Below the pieces are notes generated by a model. The model was not told where the DNA came from. It saw nothing but the letters and a program-made list of their open reading frames with translations, and made no database searches. The position numbers and the translations under genes are program-made. Below, piece after piece: positions 8,345 through 16,990 of a DNA stretch of 58,828 nucleotides; within the stretch, counting starts at the first letter, position 1, and the number at the start of each line of letters is the position of its first letter. Source of the stretch: Paracoccus onubensis (GTDB lineage: Bacteria > Pseudomonadota > Alphaproteobacteria > Rhodobacterales > Rhodobacteraceae); assembly GCF_003591515.1 (NCBI RefSeq), contig NZ_QZCG01000020.1, positions 1-58,828 on the forward strand, written 5' to 3'.

Positions 8345-9348
8345 GAGCTGCGGACTTTCGGGTTGAACACGCCATAAAGCAGATCGACGATCAGCATCGA
8401 CAGCAGGTAAATGATGGCGATGACCAGCGTCACGCCGATCACCGGCATGAAATCCTGACTAAGGATCGCCTGCGTGGCGTAAAGGCCAAGCCCCGGCCAG
8501 TCGAACACCGTCTCGACCAGCACCGTTCCGCCCAGAAGCCAGGAAACATAAAGGCCGATGACCGTCAGCGTCGAGGTCATTGCGTTTTTCAGCACATATT
8601 TGAACAGGATCAGCCGGCTGGACAGGCCAAGCGCCCGCTCGGTCATGATATAATCCTGCTGCAGAACCTCGATGGTCGAGGCACGCATCATCCGGATGAT
8701 CGTGGCCAATGGCGACAGCGACATCGCAAGCGCGGGAAGGGCCAGATGGGCCAGCGAGACGCGCAGCGCATACCAATCACCGGTCAGCAGTGAATCGATG
8801 GTGTAGAAGCCGGTAATCTCCTCCGGGGGAAGGTCGATCAGGGGGAAGCGGCCCGAAAGCGGCAGGATGTCCAGCCATGTGACAAAGCAAAGCTGCAACA
8901 ACAGCCCCAGGAAGAAGCGCGGCATCGCGATACCGCCCAGCGACACGGTGCGGGTGACGTAATCCAGCACGCCATTGCGCCAGACCGCCGCCGCCAGCCC
9001 CAGTGGAATGCCCAGCACGATCGCAATCAGCATGGCAGCAGCGACCAGTTCCAGCGTTGCCGGCAGAAAGGTGACGATATCCTCGAAAACCGGGCGACGG
9101 GTGAAGATCGATACGCCCCAGTCTCCCTGAACCAGTCCGGTCAGATAATCCCAGTATTGAAGCGGGATCGGTTTATCGAGGCCGAATTCTCTTTGCACGC
9201 TTGCCAGAACCTCCGGAGTGGCGTTCGGGCCTGCGGCAAGCGCCGCGGGATCGCCGGGCAGCAGCCGGGCGATGGCAAAAACGATGACCGAAAGGCCCAG
9301 AAGCATCGGGACCAGAAGCAGCAAGCGGCGGATGACGTATCGGATCAT
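8341..9348 (-). CDS. Dipeptide-type ABC transporter permease (DppB-like)
   Basis: A 335-residue permease starting MIRYVIRRLLLLVPMLLGLS, the usual DppB opening, and ending in the VDLLYGVFNPKVR tail. The ATG at 9348 is chosen over one at 9393 because it has an AGGA ribosome site and matches the family start. The EAA-loop TERALGLSSRLILFKYVLKN contacts the ATPases. It lies 63 bases downstream of the binding-protein gene. Confidence 0.93.
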   Translation of the reverse strand: MIRYVIRRLLLLVPMLLGLSVIVFAIARLLPGDPAALAAGPNATPEVLASVQREFGLDKPIPLQYWDYLTGLVQGDWGVSIFTRRPVFEDIVTFLPATLELVAAAMLIAIVLGIPLGLAAAVWRNGVLDYVTRTVSLGGIAMPRFFLGLLLQLCFVTWLDILPLSGRFPLIDLPPEEITGFYTIDSLLTGDWYALRVSLAHLALPALAMSLSPLATIIRMMRASTIEVLQQDYIMTERALGLSSRLILFKYVLKNAMTSTLTVIGLYVSWLLGGTVLVETVFDWPGLGLYATQAILSQDFMPVIGVTLVIAIIYLLSMLIVDLLYGVFNPKVRSS

Positions 9349-9411
9349 GGGCGGTCCTGCGATTTGCGGGCGGGGGACCGCGACCCCCGCCATGGTTCAG
9401 TCAGTCGGCAT

Positions 9412-10968
9412 TCAGGTCAGCGACAGCGGCAACAGCTCGATTGAATTGGCCGCGACCGGGGCGAAGACATAGCCTTCGACATCGTCGCGCAGCGCCAGTT
9501 TACGCTTTTCCAGCACGCCGAAAATATCCGGCGCATCCTCGACCAGCAGCACCTGAAGCTCGGCATAGATCTCGGCGCGGCGGGTCTGATCGATCTCGAT
9601 CCTCGCAGCCTCGATCAGCTTGTCGGCTTCGGGATTGCTGTAGACGGGATTCTGCCATTGCCCATTGCGCGACGAATGATAGGCCGCGAAGGCGATATTG
9701 TCCGGATCGGCGTAATTGGCGGATTGGAAGATGCAATAGAAATCGGGCATCGTATCCGCCGACTGCGCCGAGGCGGTGATATCGGGCCAGGTGGCGGGCT
9801 GGATTTCCAGCCCGATATTCAGGCTTTTCAACGCCTCCAGCAGCAGCAGGCACCAGCGACGCTGGTTTTCATAGCCCGTCGCATGCATCACGTTAAGAGT
9901 GAAACCCCCATCCGCATATTCGGATTTGGCCAGATATTCCTTGGCCTTCTCCATATCCTGGCGGTAGACTTGCAAATCGGGATCATGGCCGAAGATGCCG
10001 GTGGGCAGCGGGCCGATCATCAACTCGGCCGGGCCTGCGGAATCCAGCATGCCCTGATAATTATAGGCATAGGAAACCGCCTTGCGCAGATTGGCATCCA
10101 CCAATGGACCTTTCGCGGTATTCATCTTGATCGAGAAGGTCCGGTATTCCGGCTCGACCACCCGGACGACACCGGGCACATCGGCCAGCGCATCCATGTC
10201 CTCGGCGTAAAGCTCCAGCGCGATATGGGCCTCGCCACGCTGCAGCATCATCCGCTCGGTCGAGGCTTCGCGGACGATCTTCCAGATCGCGCCTTCCAGA
10301 TTGCCTCCGTCCTTGTGCCAGTCATCTTCGACCCGCAGGAATTCATAGAGATTGCCGGGCGCCACGCGCCCCATGCGGAACGGGCCGGATCCGGCAGTGT
10401 TCTGCAACAGATAGGCTTGCCCGTCATCGTCGCCCAGATTGGCTTCGACCTCGGTCGGATTGACGATGAACATCCACGGCAGCACCTGCATGAACGGCGC
10501 AAAAGCCGCCTTCAGGTCGAAAGCGACCGTGCCTTCATCCTTTGCCGTGACGCTGCCGCTTTCCAGAACGCCTTCGATCATCCAGGAAACCCCGCGTTGC
10601 AGGCGCATGATCCGCTCGAAGGAATAAACCACGGCATCGGCAGTGACCGGGGTTCCGTCCTCAAAGCGGGCCTCTGGGTTCAGAGTGAATTCATAATGCA
10701 GCTGATCGTCTGATACGCTCCATTCGCTGGCCAGCCCCGGCACGACCTCTGGCGGGTTTCCGACGACGCGGACCAGCGCATCATAGGTATTCCGGAACAA
10801 CATCTGCGGCGCATAGCCGGTGGCGACATGCGGGTCGAAATTAGGAATATCGACACTGCTGGCCATGATCAGCACCTTGCGGCCACGCGCCAGTGCCTCG
10901 AATGAGGTCGAGGCCAAGGCCGCGGCACTGATGGTTGTCCCGATGAAAGCCCGTCTGCTGAGATTCAT
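9412..10968 (-). CDS. ABC transporter substrate-binding protein, Tat-type signal
   Basis: A 518-residue family 5 extracellular solute-binding protein (DppA/OppA-like). The N-terminus has a twin-arginine signal (LSRRAFIGTTISAAALA) ending near SFEALA, so it is probably exported folded by Tat. The mature part contains DIPNFDPHVATG, EARFEDGTPVTADAVVYSFER and the lobe-crossing VNPTEVEANLG region typical of the family. An AGGGAAAT ribosome site precedes the ATG. It is the first transporter gene after the hydantoinase fusion (67-base gap) and would supply that enzyme's substrate or a precursor. Ligand unknown. Confidence 0.92.
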   Translation of the reverse strand: MNLSRRAFIGTTISAAALASTSFEALARGRKVLIMASSVDIPNFDPHVATGYAPQMLFRNTYDALVRVVGNPPEVVPGLASEWSVSDDQLHYEFTLNPEARFEDGTPVTADAVVYSFERIMRLQRGVSWMIEGVLESGSVTAKDEGTVAFDLKAAFAPFMQVLPWMFIVNPTEVEANLGDDDGQAYLLQNTAGSGPFRMGRVAPGNLYEFLRVEDDWHKDGGNLEGAIWKIVREASTERMMLQRGEAHIALELYAEDMDALADVPGVVRVVEPEYRTFSIKMNTAKGPLVDANLRKAVSYAYNYQGMLDSAGPAELMIGPLPTGIFGHDPDLQVYRQDMEKAKEYLAKSEYADGGFTLNVMHATGYENQRRWCLLLLEALKSLNIGLEIQPATWPDITASAQSADTMPDFYCIFQSANYADPDNIAFAAYHSSRNGQWQNPVYSNPEADKLIEAARIEIDQTRRAEIYAELQVLLVEDAPDIFGVLEKRKLALRDDVEGYVFAPVAANSIELLPLSLT

Positions 10969-11035
10969 GTCATATTTCCCTGTCGGTATCCGTTTGAAGA
11001 AATGCGCCCCGGCATCGGCCGGGACACGGCCGCGA

Positions 11036-14000
11036 TCATCCCGCAGTTTCCGTTTTCACCGGTGCATCCCCGCTTCGGGACAGGCCGTAGATCCGGCTCG
11101 CCGCATCCGCACTGATATAGCCCTGACGCAGATCCTCGGCCACGCGCGACGGATCGCGGTCCCGGGGATCGCCATAGCCGGAGCCACCGGCGAGTTGCAG
11201 CTCGATCACCGTATCGGCATCCTCCAGATCGACGATCTGCCCGGTGCCGCAATCGCCGGTCTGCACGCCATCCGTCAGCCGCAGCATCCGCCCATGGGCC
11301 GTAAGACCCGAGGCCCCGCCGAAGAGTCCCTCGACAGGCATGTCCACCCCCTCGGGTGAGACGATGGCGCGGATCGGCTGCCCGTCGGCATTGCGGCGCG
11401 AAACCCGGACCCGGACCGAAAGCCCGCCACGGAATTCCCCGGCCCCACCGCTATCGGTCATCAGGGTCTTTTCCCAGACCACGATCGGCGAGCGGCTTTC
11501 CAGCATCTCGATCGAGGATGTCGCCGCCGATGTCGGCCAGAGCAGCGAGGATTTCCCATCGCGACCGGCGGAAGCCCCCTGACCGCCACCCAGAAGCAAC
11601 AGCTCATAGAACAGCGCGCCCTCGTCCGATTTTCCGTAGAAGCTGAGAAGACTGGGCAGGCCCGAAAAACTTTGCACCATTTCGGGCGCGGCATCGGCCA
11701 TGGCGCGGAAGATATTCGGGGCCAGATACCAGCCGGTGCGGGTGCGCAGCGATACCGGGGCAGGCTTGTCGCAATTAAGGATCGATCCCTTGGGCGCCTT
11801 GACGGTGAACGGGCGGTAGCATCCCGCATTGCCGCGCACATTCGGCGTCAGCATGCATTTGAGCGGATAGGTCGCATGCGCCGTGGTGTAACTGAGCGTG
11901 CAATTGATCCCGCCCTGCGCTGTCTGGGGCGGTGCGCCCTCGAAATCCAGTTCGATTTCCTCGCCCGCGACCGTGACCTTCAAGGGGAAGGTCATCCGCG
12001 CGCCCATCGGGTTATTCGAGATTTCCGAATGGTACACGCCGTCTTTCAACTCGCCGATCGCCTGCCGGATCGCCTTTTCGGACAGCGATTGCACGACAAG
12101 CGCGAAGGCTTGCAGATCATGCATTCCGTATTCGTCCATGAAAGCCTGCATCCGCGCCGCGCCGGTCGCGTTGGCCGCAATGAACGAACGGACGTCGCCC
12201 AGAACCTGCTCGCTGTCGCGAATATTCTCGCCCATCAGGCGGAACAGATCCTCGTTCTCGGTGCCGGCATTGACCAGCTTCATCGCCGGGATTTGCAGAC
12301 CTTCCTCGTAAAGCTCCGAAACGCTCAACCCATCGCGTGAGCCGCCGATATCGCCGACATGCCCCACGGTTCCCATCAACGCGACAACCCGCCCCCGATG
12401 GAAGACCGGGGTCACAATCGCAAGATCGAACAGATGACCCGCACAAAGCCATGGATCGTTGGTGATATAGACATCGCCCGGCGTCATCGTCTCGACCGGA
12501 TAGCGTTTGAGGATCGCTTTCACCGCCATCGGCAAGGTCAGGTTGAAAACCGGCATCACCCGCGCGGAATGGGCCAGCGTTTCGCCGTTCGGATCAAGGA
12601 TGGCGCAGCCGAAATCCTGCGATTCAGAAATGATCAGCGAAAAGGCGGTACGGCAGACCGTCGACCACATCTCTTCGGCGACATTGACCAGCCGGCTCCA
12701 CATCACCTCAAGCGCGATGGGATCGGACTGGATGCGCGACACCGCCTGATCAAGACTCATCGTTTCATCGACCACGGTCGCGCCTTTGGCGGCTGCGGCA
12801 ATGGCGATATGCAGATTACCGACCTCATCGACGCTGACATTATCTCCGGGCGGCACGATGGTCGTCGCCTCATGCTCTTCGATGATCGCGGGGCCCTGAA
12901 TTTTCTGGCCGGGCACCAGCGCGTAGCGGTCATAGATCCCGGCTTCCAGCCACTCGCCCGAGAAATAGCTGCGGCGGCTTCCCTTGCGACCATTGCCGCC
13001 ATTCCCGCCCGCGACCCCGGCCTGCCGGACAGTCAGTTGCGGCGCGGGTCCGCTGGTGCGGCAGCGGAAAGACAGGATTTCCAGACGCGCCTCGTTCGGC
13101 ACGCTCGTATAGCGGGCAGCGTAGACGCGCTCGAACGCCTCGCGGATCGCGACATAGGATCCAGACGCAAGTTCCCCCGCCGGAAGCGGCACGGTGATTT
13201 CGTGCAACTGCCCCACAAGCCGCATGTCGGCCATACGCTCGACAATGATCTGATCGTCCGCAACTCCTGCCTGCCGCAGTTGCGCGCGACCGTCCTGCGC
13301 CAGATCATCGCAAATCGCGGTGATTTCGCCCATATCCATCTGCGGAGACAGTGCCACGCGATGCGACCGGACAAAATCGAACGACAGCGGCGCGGTCAGG
13401 AAGCCGAAGGCCGAGGCCGCGCCGCTGGCCGGTGGAATGATGACCTCGGACACGCCCAGGATCCGCGCGACACGGGCGGCAAAGGCCGGGCCTGCACCAC
13501 CGAAGCCGATCATGGAATAGGAGCGGGGATCCTTGCCCTTCTCGATCAGATGGATGCGCGCGGCATTGGCCATGCTTTCCGCGACGACCTGATGCACCCC
13601 CCAGGCCGCCTCTGCCGCCGAAATGCCCAAAGGCTTCGCGAGTCCGTCCAATGCCCGCTCGGCGGCTTGCAGATCCAGTTTCATCCGTCCGCCAAGGAAG
13701 AAATCGGGATCGTAATAGCCCAGCGCGACACTGGCATCGGTGACAGTCGGTTTCTCGCCGCCGCGCCCATAACAGGCCGGTCCCGGCTCCGATCCGGCGG
13801 AATGCGGGCCAACCTGCATCAGCCCGACCGCATCGATCGACGCGATCGAACCGCCACCCGCGCCGATCTCGATCATGTCGACAACCGGAGCCTTTATCGG
13901 CAATCCCGACCCGTTCTTGAAACGATGTTCCCTGCCCGCTTCGAGATAAGAGGCAATATCGGCCTTGCCGTTCTCGATCAGGCAGGCTTTCGCGGTGGTT

Positions 14001-14881
14001 CCGCCCATATCGAACGAGATCACATTGTCATGGCCCGCGTTATGCCCGAACCACGCGGTCGCCAGCGCCCCCCCGGCGGGGCCGGATTCCAGCAGCCGGA
14101 TCGGAAAGGCCCGCGCCGCATCCAGCGAAACCAGACCCCCAGCCGAATGCATCAGGCGAAAATCGCCGTTGAAGCCAAGCTTCCGCAACTCGGTCTCGAA
14201 GCGTCGCAGATAGCGATCCATCAGCGGCTGGACATAAGCATTGGCGCAGGTGGTGGCGAAGCGTTGATATTCCGAGATCTCGGCGACGACTTCAGACGAA
14301 ATCGAGATCGACAGATCCGGAAATTCGCGGGCGATCAGATCGCGTGCCCGCCGTTCATGATCAGGGTTCGCATAGGAATGCATGAAGCAGATCGCGACCG
14401 CTTCGACACCCTGCCGTACCAGCGCGCTTGCCGCAGCAATCACGGCGGCTTCATCCAATGGCAGAATTTCCCGGCCATCCGCATCGATCCGCTCGGACAC
14501 TTCCAGCCGTCTGGCGCGCTCCACCAGTGCCGGCGGGAAAGACAATGCGAGGTCATAGATATCGTAGCGCTGTTCGGTTCCGATCTCCAGAATGTCCCGG
14601 AACCCTTTGGTCGTGATCATCCCGACGTTCGCGCCCTTGCGTTCGATGACGGCATTCGTGACCAATGTCGTACCATGCACGATCTCGGCCAGATCCGCGA
14701 CCGAGATCGACGCCGACTCGATCAGTTCCGACAGTCCTTTCAACGCCCCCTGCGACGGATCATGCGCCGTGGTCAGATGCTTGTGCAACCGGATCGCCGC
14801 CTGCGCTTCATCGAACAGGATGAAATCCGTGAAAGTTCCGCCGATATCGATACCTGCGCGTAATCTGCGGGTGTGAGTCAT
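11036..14881 (-). CDS. Fused hydantoinase/oxoprolinase HyuA-HyuB
   Basis: A 1281-residue protein. Residues 1 to about 710 are the HyuA (ATP-binding, actin-fold) half: RAGIDIGGTFTDFILFD, VHGTTLVTNAVIERKGA, ISFDMGGTTAKACLI and IGAGGGSIASID. Residues from about 725 are the HyuB half: IALEVMWSRLVNVAEEMWST, FGCAILDPNGE, DVYITNDPW and the terminal LAGGSGYGDPRDRDP. The family performs ATP-dependent opening of cyclic amides such as hydantoins, 5-oxoproline or N-methylhydantoin in the cytoplasm. The two halves are usually separate genes in bacteria; here they are joined, as in 5-oxoprolinase. The gene is first in the operon, divergent from the IclR regulator. Substrate not determinable from sequence. 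Confidence 0.92.
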   Translation of the reverse strand: MTHTRRLRAGIDIGGTFTDFILFDEAQAAIRLHKHLTTAHDPSQGALKGLSELIESASISVADLAEIVHGTTLVTNAVIERKGANVGMITTKGFRDILEIGTEQRYDIYDLALSFPPALVERARRLEVSERIDADGREILPLDEAAVIAAASALVRQGVEAVAICFMHSYANPDHERRARDLIAREFPDLSISISSEVVAEISEYQRFATTCANAYVQPLMDRYLRRFETELRKLGFNGDFRLMHSAGGLVSLDAARAFPIRLLESGPAGGALATAWFGHNAGHDNVISFDMGGTTAKACLIENGKADIASYLEAGREHRFKNGSGLPIKAPVVDMIEIGAGGGSIASIDAVGLMQVGPHSAGSEPGPACYGRGGEKPTVTDASVALGYYDPDFFLGGRMKLDLQAAERALDGLAKPLGISAAEAAWGVHQVVAESMANAARIHLIEKGKDPRSYSMIGFGGAGPAFAARVARILGVSEVIIPPASGAASAFGFLTAPLSFDFVRSHRVALSPQMDMGEITAICDDLAQDGRAQLRQAGVADDQIIVERMADMRLVGQLHEITVPLPAGELASGSYVAIREAFERVYAARYTSVPNEARLEILSFRCRTSGPAPQLTVRQAGVAGGNGGNGRKGSRRSYFSGEWLEAGIYDRYALVPGQKIQGPAIIEEHEATTIVPPGDNVSVDEVGNLHIAIAAAAKGATVVDETMSLDQAVSRIQSDPIALEVMWSRLVNVAEEMWSTVCRTAFSLIISESQDFGCAILDPNGETLAHSARVMPVFNLTLPMAVKAILKRYPVETMTPGDVYITNDPWLCAGHLFDLAIVTPVFHRGRVVALMGTVGHVGDIGGSRDGLSVSELYEEGLQIPAMKLVNAGTENEDLFRLMGENIRDSEQVLGDVRSFIAANATGAARMQAFMDEYGMHDLQAFALVVQSLSEKAIRQAIGELKDGVYHSEISNNPMGARMTFPLKVTVAGEEIELDFEGAPPQTAQGGINCTLSYTTAHATYPLKCMLTPNVRGNAGCYRPFTVKAPKGSILNCDKPAPVSLRTRTGWYLAPNIFRAMADAAPEMVQSFSGLPSLLSFYGKSDEGALFYELLLLGGGQGASAGRDGKSSLLWPTSAATSSIEMLESRSPIVVWEKTLMTDSGGAGEFRGGLSVRVRVSRRNADGQPIRAIVSPEGVDMPVEGLFGGASGLTAHGRMLRLTDGVQTGDCGTGQIVDLEDADTVIELQLAGGSGYGDPRDRDPSRVAEDLRQGYISADAASRIYGLSRSGDAPVKTETAG

Positions 14882-15045
14882 GTATCCGTTCGCTCCCGAT
14901 GTCCTGTCACGACGCAGTGTCGAGACCTGTTTGCGGGACGCCTTCGCATTCCTTGCACAAGAAAAGATGGGCCGTCCCGCGCCCGGCGATGGGCGTATTT
15001 ACGGGGCCGACTGTAATAATACCGAAAAGCTCATGTCCAGATTTT

Positions 15046-15080
15046 GTTTCATAATTGACATTTAGTTTCAATAATGAAAC
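15046..15080. promoter_or_regulatory. Candidate IclR operator in divergent control region
   Basis: The 252-base region between the hydantoinase fusion and the IclR gene turns sharply A+T-rich near 15040-15115. It contains a perfect inverted repeat, GTTTC-6-GAAAC, at 15065-15080, and a direct copy of GTTTCA 19 bases upstream (15046), about two helical turns apart. IclR proteins bind short palindromes of this kind next to their own gene. The site would serve both divergent promoters. Inference from position and symmetry only. Confidence 0.5.
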
Positions 15081-15133
15081 ATTATCTGCATAAATTTTAA
15101 GCAATCTCTTCTTGTTGAGGAGGAAGAAAACCC

Positions 15134-15874
15134 ATGGGTGCGCTTGATGATGCAATTGAAATATTTAAGATTTTTTCCCCCGAAGAGCCCGCGATCGGAC
15201 AGGCCGAACTTGCGCGGCGCCTGGGCCGCCCGAAGGCTACCGTACATCGTGCTTTGCGGGCTTTGCGGGAATCGGGACTTCTGGAATATGATTCGCAGGC
15301 GCGTCTCTATTCGCCCGGAATGCGGCTGTTCGAACTGGGGCAGATCTTCAAAAGCCAGAACCCGTTCCTTGATCTGCTGCACAAGCGCGTAAAGCATATC
15401 TGCGATTCCGGCGGACATACCGGGTATATCACTGTATTCGACGGTCCCGATCTGATGGTGCTGCGCATGCTGCGCGGCTCGAGTCCCCTGGCGATCGCCA
15501 CGGCTCCGGGTTACAAAACGGCAGCTCATACGACCTCGAACGGCCGCGCGATGCTGGCGCTTCTGGAAGACGCGGAATGGCAGAAGCGCGTGCCCGAACC
15601 CTTGCCATTCGTTTCCACAAACGCGCCGCGAGACCATGCCGAATTGCAGGAACGGATCGGGCGTATCCGCGCGACGGGGCGTTCATCGGCGATGAACGAG
15701 GCTTTTGAAGGCGTCGCTTCGCAGGGGATCGCAATGCGCGACCCCGACACGTCAGAGATTTACGGCATCGCGATTTCCTATCCGGCCAGTCTGGCGACGA
15801 CCGATCTGCAGGAAAAGATTGCCCTGATGCTGGACCAATTGCGCAATGAGATGGGATCAACCGGACAAAGTTGA
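15134..15874 (+). CDS. IclR-family transcriptional regulator
   Basis: A 246-residue regulator with an N-terminal winged helix (IGQAELARRLGRPKATVHRAL) and a C-terminal GAF-like IclR effector domain including HTTSNGRAMLALL, AMNEAFEGVASQGIAMRD and YGIAISYPAS. A strong GAGGAGGA ribosome site precedes the ATG at 15134. It is divergent from the hydantoinase-importer operon and is its likely local regulator. Effector is probably the imported compound or a breakdown product. Confidence 0.92.
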   Translation: MGALDDAIEIFKIFSPEEPAIGQAELARRLGRPKATVHRALRALRESGLLEYDSQARLYSPGMRLFELGQIFKSQNPFLDLLHKRVKHICDSGGHTGYITVFDGPDLMVLRMLRGSSPLAIATAPGYKTAAHTTSNGRAMLALLEDAEWQKRVPEPLPFVSTNAPRDHAELQERIGRIRATGRSSAMNEAFEGVASQGIAMRDPDTSEIYGIAISYPASLATTDLQEKIALMLDQLRNEMGSTGQS

Positions 15875-15974
15875 GATGATCATTTTCGCTACACATACCT
15901 GCAGCGTGGAAAAGCTTGCCGGTGCGTCACGCCGGCAGCACCGGCCCTGAACGGCGGGAATTCGGCAGGCAAGG

Positions 15975-16859
15975 TCAGGCGGCATCCAGCAAGGCTGACA
16001 TGCGGGATATGATATCATCCAGAACAGAAATCTGGCGGGTTCCGGCGGGACGGGCCGCGAAATACGAGACATTGATCACGGGGCGGAAAGGACGGCTGCA
16101 CAGATTGGCGCCGGCGGCATGCATTGTCGTCTGATCGACAATGGCGACGCCCAGGCCGGCCGCCGCAAAATGACAGCAATGCAGCATCGCCGTTTCCATC
16201 GTGCTGATCGGGGCATGTTCTGAACTGGCGAAAGCGCGATCCAGCCCGCGGCGAAGCGGCGAGTTTCTTCCTGCGGTCAAAACGCGATAATGGACAAGAT
16301 CGGCCGGCGTGATCACCTCGCGCGCCGCCAGCGGATGGCCGGCAGGCATCGCGGCAACGGCCTCGGAACTGTGCAGATGCACGGTCTGAAGATCGCCTGT
16401 CGGTGCGGGACCAAAGGCAAAGCCCAGATCGTAGTGATTGTTTTCGACCATATCCCAGATGTGACGGCTGTTTTCCACATCCAGCACGATCGGCAGATCC
16501 AGCCGGTCGCCGATCACGTCGATCAGTGCCTTGTGCAGGTAAGGCCGGACCAACGAAGTGACACTGGCCAGACGCAGCACGATATTCTTGTGCTGGCGGA
16601 TATCCTCGGCCGCGCGGGAAATCTGGTCGATGCCGATATACAGCCGCTCGACCTCGCGAAAGAGCAGGATCGCCTCGGGGGTTGGGGTCAGGCGGGGGCC
16701 CTGGCGTGTGAACAGCGTGATCCTGACCGATGTTTCGATGTCACGGATCAAACGGCTGACCGCAGGCTGGGTAATGTTCATCGCCTCTGCCGCAGCGGTT
16801 ATGCCCCCGGCAAGCATCACATGTCGAAACGCTTCCAACTGGCGTGGCGTCAGGCGCAT
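15975..16859 (-). CDS. LysR-family transcriptional regulator
   Basis: A 294-residue LysR-type regulator. The N-terminal winged helix spans MRLTPRQLEAFRHVMLAGGI through ITQPAVSRLIRDIE, followed by the periplasmic-binding-like effector domain (LRLASVTSLVRPYLHKALI, LGVAIVD). The ATG at 16859 has an AGGA site eight bases upstream and matches the family start; an in-frame ATG at 16886 lacks one. It is divergent from the nucleoside-hydrolase/importer operon and is the likely activator of it. Confidence 0.9.
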   Translation of the reverse strand: MRLTPRQLEAFRHVMLAGGITAAAEAMNITQPAVSRLIRDIETSVRITLFTRQGPRLTPTPEAILLFREVERLYIGIDQISRAAEDIRQHKNIVLRLASVTSLVRPYLHKALIDVIGDRLDLPIVLDVENSRHIWDMVENNHYDLGFAFGPAPTGDLQTVHLHSSEAVAAMPAGHPLAAREVITPADLVHYRVLTAGRNSPLRRGLDRAFASSEHAPISTMETAMLHCCHFAAAGLGVAIVDQTTMHAAGANLCSRPFRPVINVSYFAARPAGTRQISVLDDIISRMSALLDAA

Positions 16860-16878
16860 GAACAATCCTGTATAACAT

Positions 16879-16893
16879 TTAGGCATGAACTAA
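16879..16893. promoter_or_regulatory. Candidate LysR box (T-N11-A)
   Basis: Between the divergent LysR gene and the importer operon lies TTAG-7-CTAA, an interrupted palindrome whose inner part (16880-16892) fits the T-N11-A rule for LysR regulators. It sits 20 bases before the LysR start and about 100 bases before the binding-protein start, the usual place for autoregulation plus divergent activation. Confidence 0.45.
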
Positions 16894-16990
16894 GGCCAAA
16901 ATACAATTTTTCAACCGAGATCAAAAGCCCTAAGCCACGGTGAAGTTCCGTGCAGGCCACGGTACGACTGATGCGGAGGAAAAGGTCATC

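Noticed and set aside
12359..14863. 834-codon plus-strand frame opposite the hydantoinase fusion
   Set aside because: Arg/Asp/His-rich shadow without domains; the minus-strand frame has complete HyuA and HyuB motifs.
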